Assembly (NCBI GenBank): GCA_013140955.1
Contig: JABFRY010000476.1
Location: 1-9,008 of the forward strand
Source of the DNA: Acidobacteriota bacterium
GTDB taxonomy: Bacteria; Acidobacteriota; Vicinamibacteria; Vicinamibacterales; UBA2999
DNA: 9,008 bases
Direction: 5' to 3'
Shown here piece by piece: positions 8,694 to 9,008 of this stretch. A model generated the notes under the pieces. That model was not told the origin of the DNA. It worked only from the letters and a program-made list of their open reading frames with translations, and made no database searches. The position numbers and the translations under genes are program-made. The stretch's first letter is position 1. Each line of letters starts with the position of its first letter.

Positions 8694-9008
8694 GTGACCG
8701 AATTCAAAGTACCGGAACTCGGCGAGAACATCGCCTCGGGCGACGTGACTCGCGTGCTCGTCAAGGTGGGGGATACCATCGCCCGCGAGCAGCCCGTGCT
8801 GGAGCTCGAGACCGACAAGGCGACCATCGAGGTGCCGTCGTCGGTGGCCGGGGTCGTCAAGGACGTGCGGGTGAAGGCCGGTCAGAAGATCTCGGTCGGG
8901 ACCGTCGTGCTGACGGTGGACGAGGCTGCTGGCGCGGCGCCTGCCGCGGGCGGCACCGCAGCCGGAGCCGCCGCCGAGGGAGCCGCTGCGACGTCGCCGG
9001 ATCAGGCC
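8694..9008 (+). CDS. aceF: Dihydrolipoyl acetyltransferase (E2), N-terminal lipoyl domain, truncated by the window end
   Basis: The open frame runs from GTG 8694 to the last base without a stop, giving 105 residues. The first 76 or so form a biotinyl/lipoyl domain: VPELGENIASGDV near the start, then LELETDKATIEVPS, with K42 as the lysine that carries lipoic acid. From about residue 78 the chain becomes Ala/Gly/Thr-rich, as expected for the flexible linker between the lipoyl domain and the peripheral subunit-binding or catalytic domain. AGGA (8684-8687) lies 6 bases before the GTG and supports this start. Position directly after aceE indicates the E2 of the pyruvate dehydrogenase complex. From this fragment alone, a lipoyl-bearing E3 (lpd) is a less likely alternative, since the catalytic domain is outside the window. 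How many lipoyl domains precede the core is also unknown. Confidence 0.9.
   Translation, partial: MTEFKVPELGENIASGDVTRVLVKVGDTIAREQPVLELETDKATIEVPSSVAGVVKDVRVKAGQKISVGTVVLTVDEAAGAAPAAGGTAAGAAAEGAAATSPDQA

Noticed and set aside
8931..9008. The GCC/GGC-rich end of the window as a simple repeat
   Set aside because: It is the coding sequence of the Ala/Gly-rich flexible linker expected after a lipoyl domain, not an independent repeat.

Overview
The window is high-GC bacterial DNA (roughly two thirds G+C by eye) with tightly packed genes. Many encode proteins exported through Sec signal peptides. The combination of a homodimeric-type pyruvate dehydrogenase E1 (aceE) followed by a lipoyl E2, a type-5 uracil-DNA glycosylase, a c'-type cytochrome, a secreted SMP-30-like propeller and a secreted metallo-beta-lactamase-fold protein with unfamiliar partners would fit a soil or sediment Acidobacteriota (Vicinamibacteria-like) genome. 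That placement is inference from gene style; nothing in the window proves it. No mobile element, CRISPR array, tRNA or rRNA is visible.

Layout, left to right: (1) the 3' end of a glycerophosphodiester phosphodiesterase gene; (2) a small periplasmic cytochrome c', closed by a textbook intrinsic terminator at 896-936; (3) a control region with inverted repeats and a possible promoter (937-1127); (4) a compact three-gene plus-strand unit (1128-3861): secreted protein A, a secreted MBL-fold protein whose start overlaps the stop of A (TGATG), and secreted protein B, a paralogue of A; (5) a convergent junction with a long hairpin (3957-3997); (6) two minus-strand genes, a secreted SMP-30/NHL-like beta-propeller (4012-5046) and a type-5 uracil-DNA glycosylase (5167-5925); (7) a very short, AT-rich divergent intergenic region (5926-5980) that probably carries the aceE promoter; (8) aceE (5981-8662) and the beginning of aceF (8694 to the window end), a standard pyruvate dehydrogenase operon start.

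The pyruvate dehydrogenase genes and the glycosylase are housekeeping. The part that standard annotation explains least is the 1128-3861 unit. Two paralogous exported proteins, each with exactly two cysteines in the mature chain at matching positions, flank an exported MBL-fold protein that has lost most of the usual zinc ligands (Ser and Gly in place of the first two His, Arg in place of the last His) but keeps Asp-His and a later His. The genes look translationally coupled or nearly so. The three products probably act together outside the cytoplasm, but the substrate cannot be read from the sequence.
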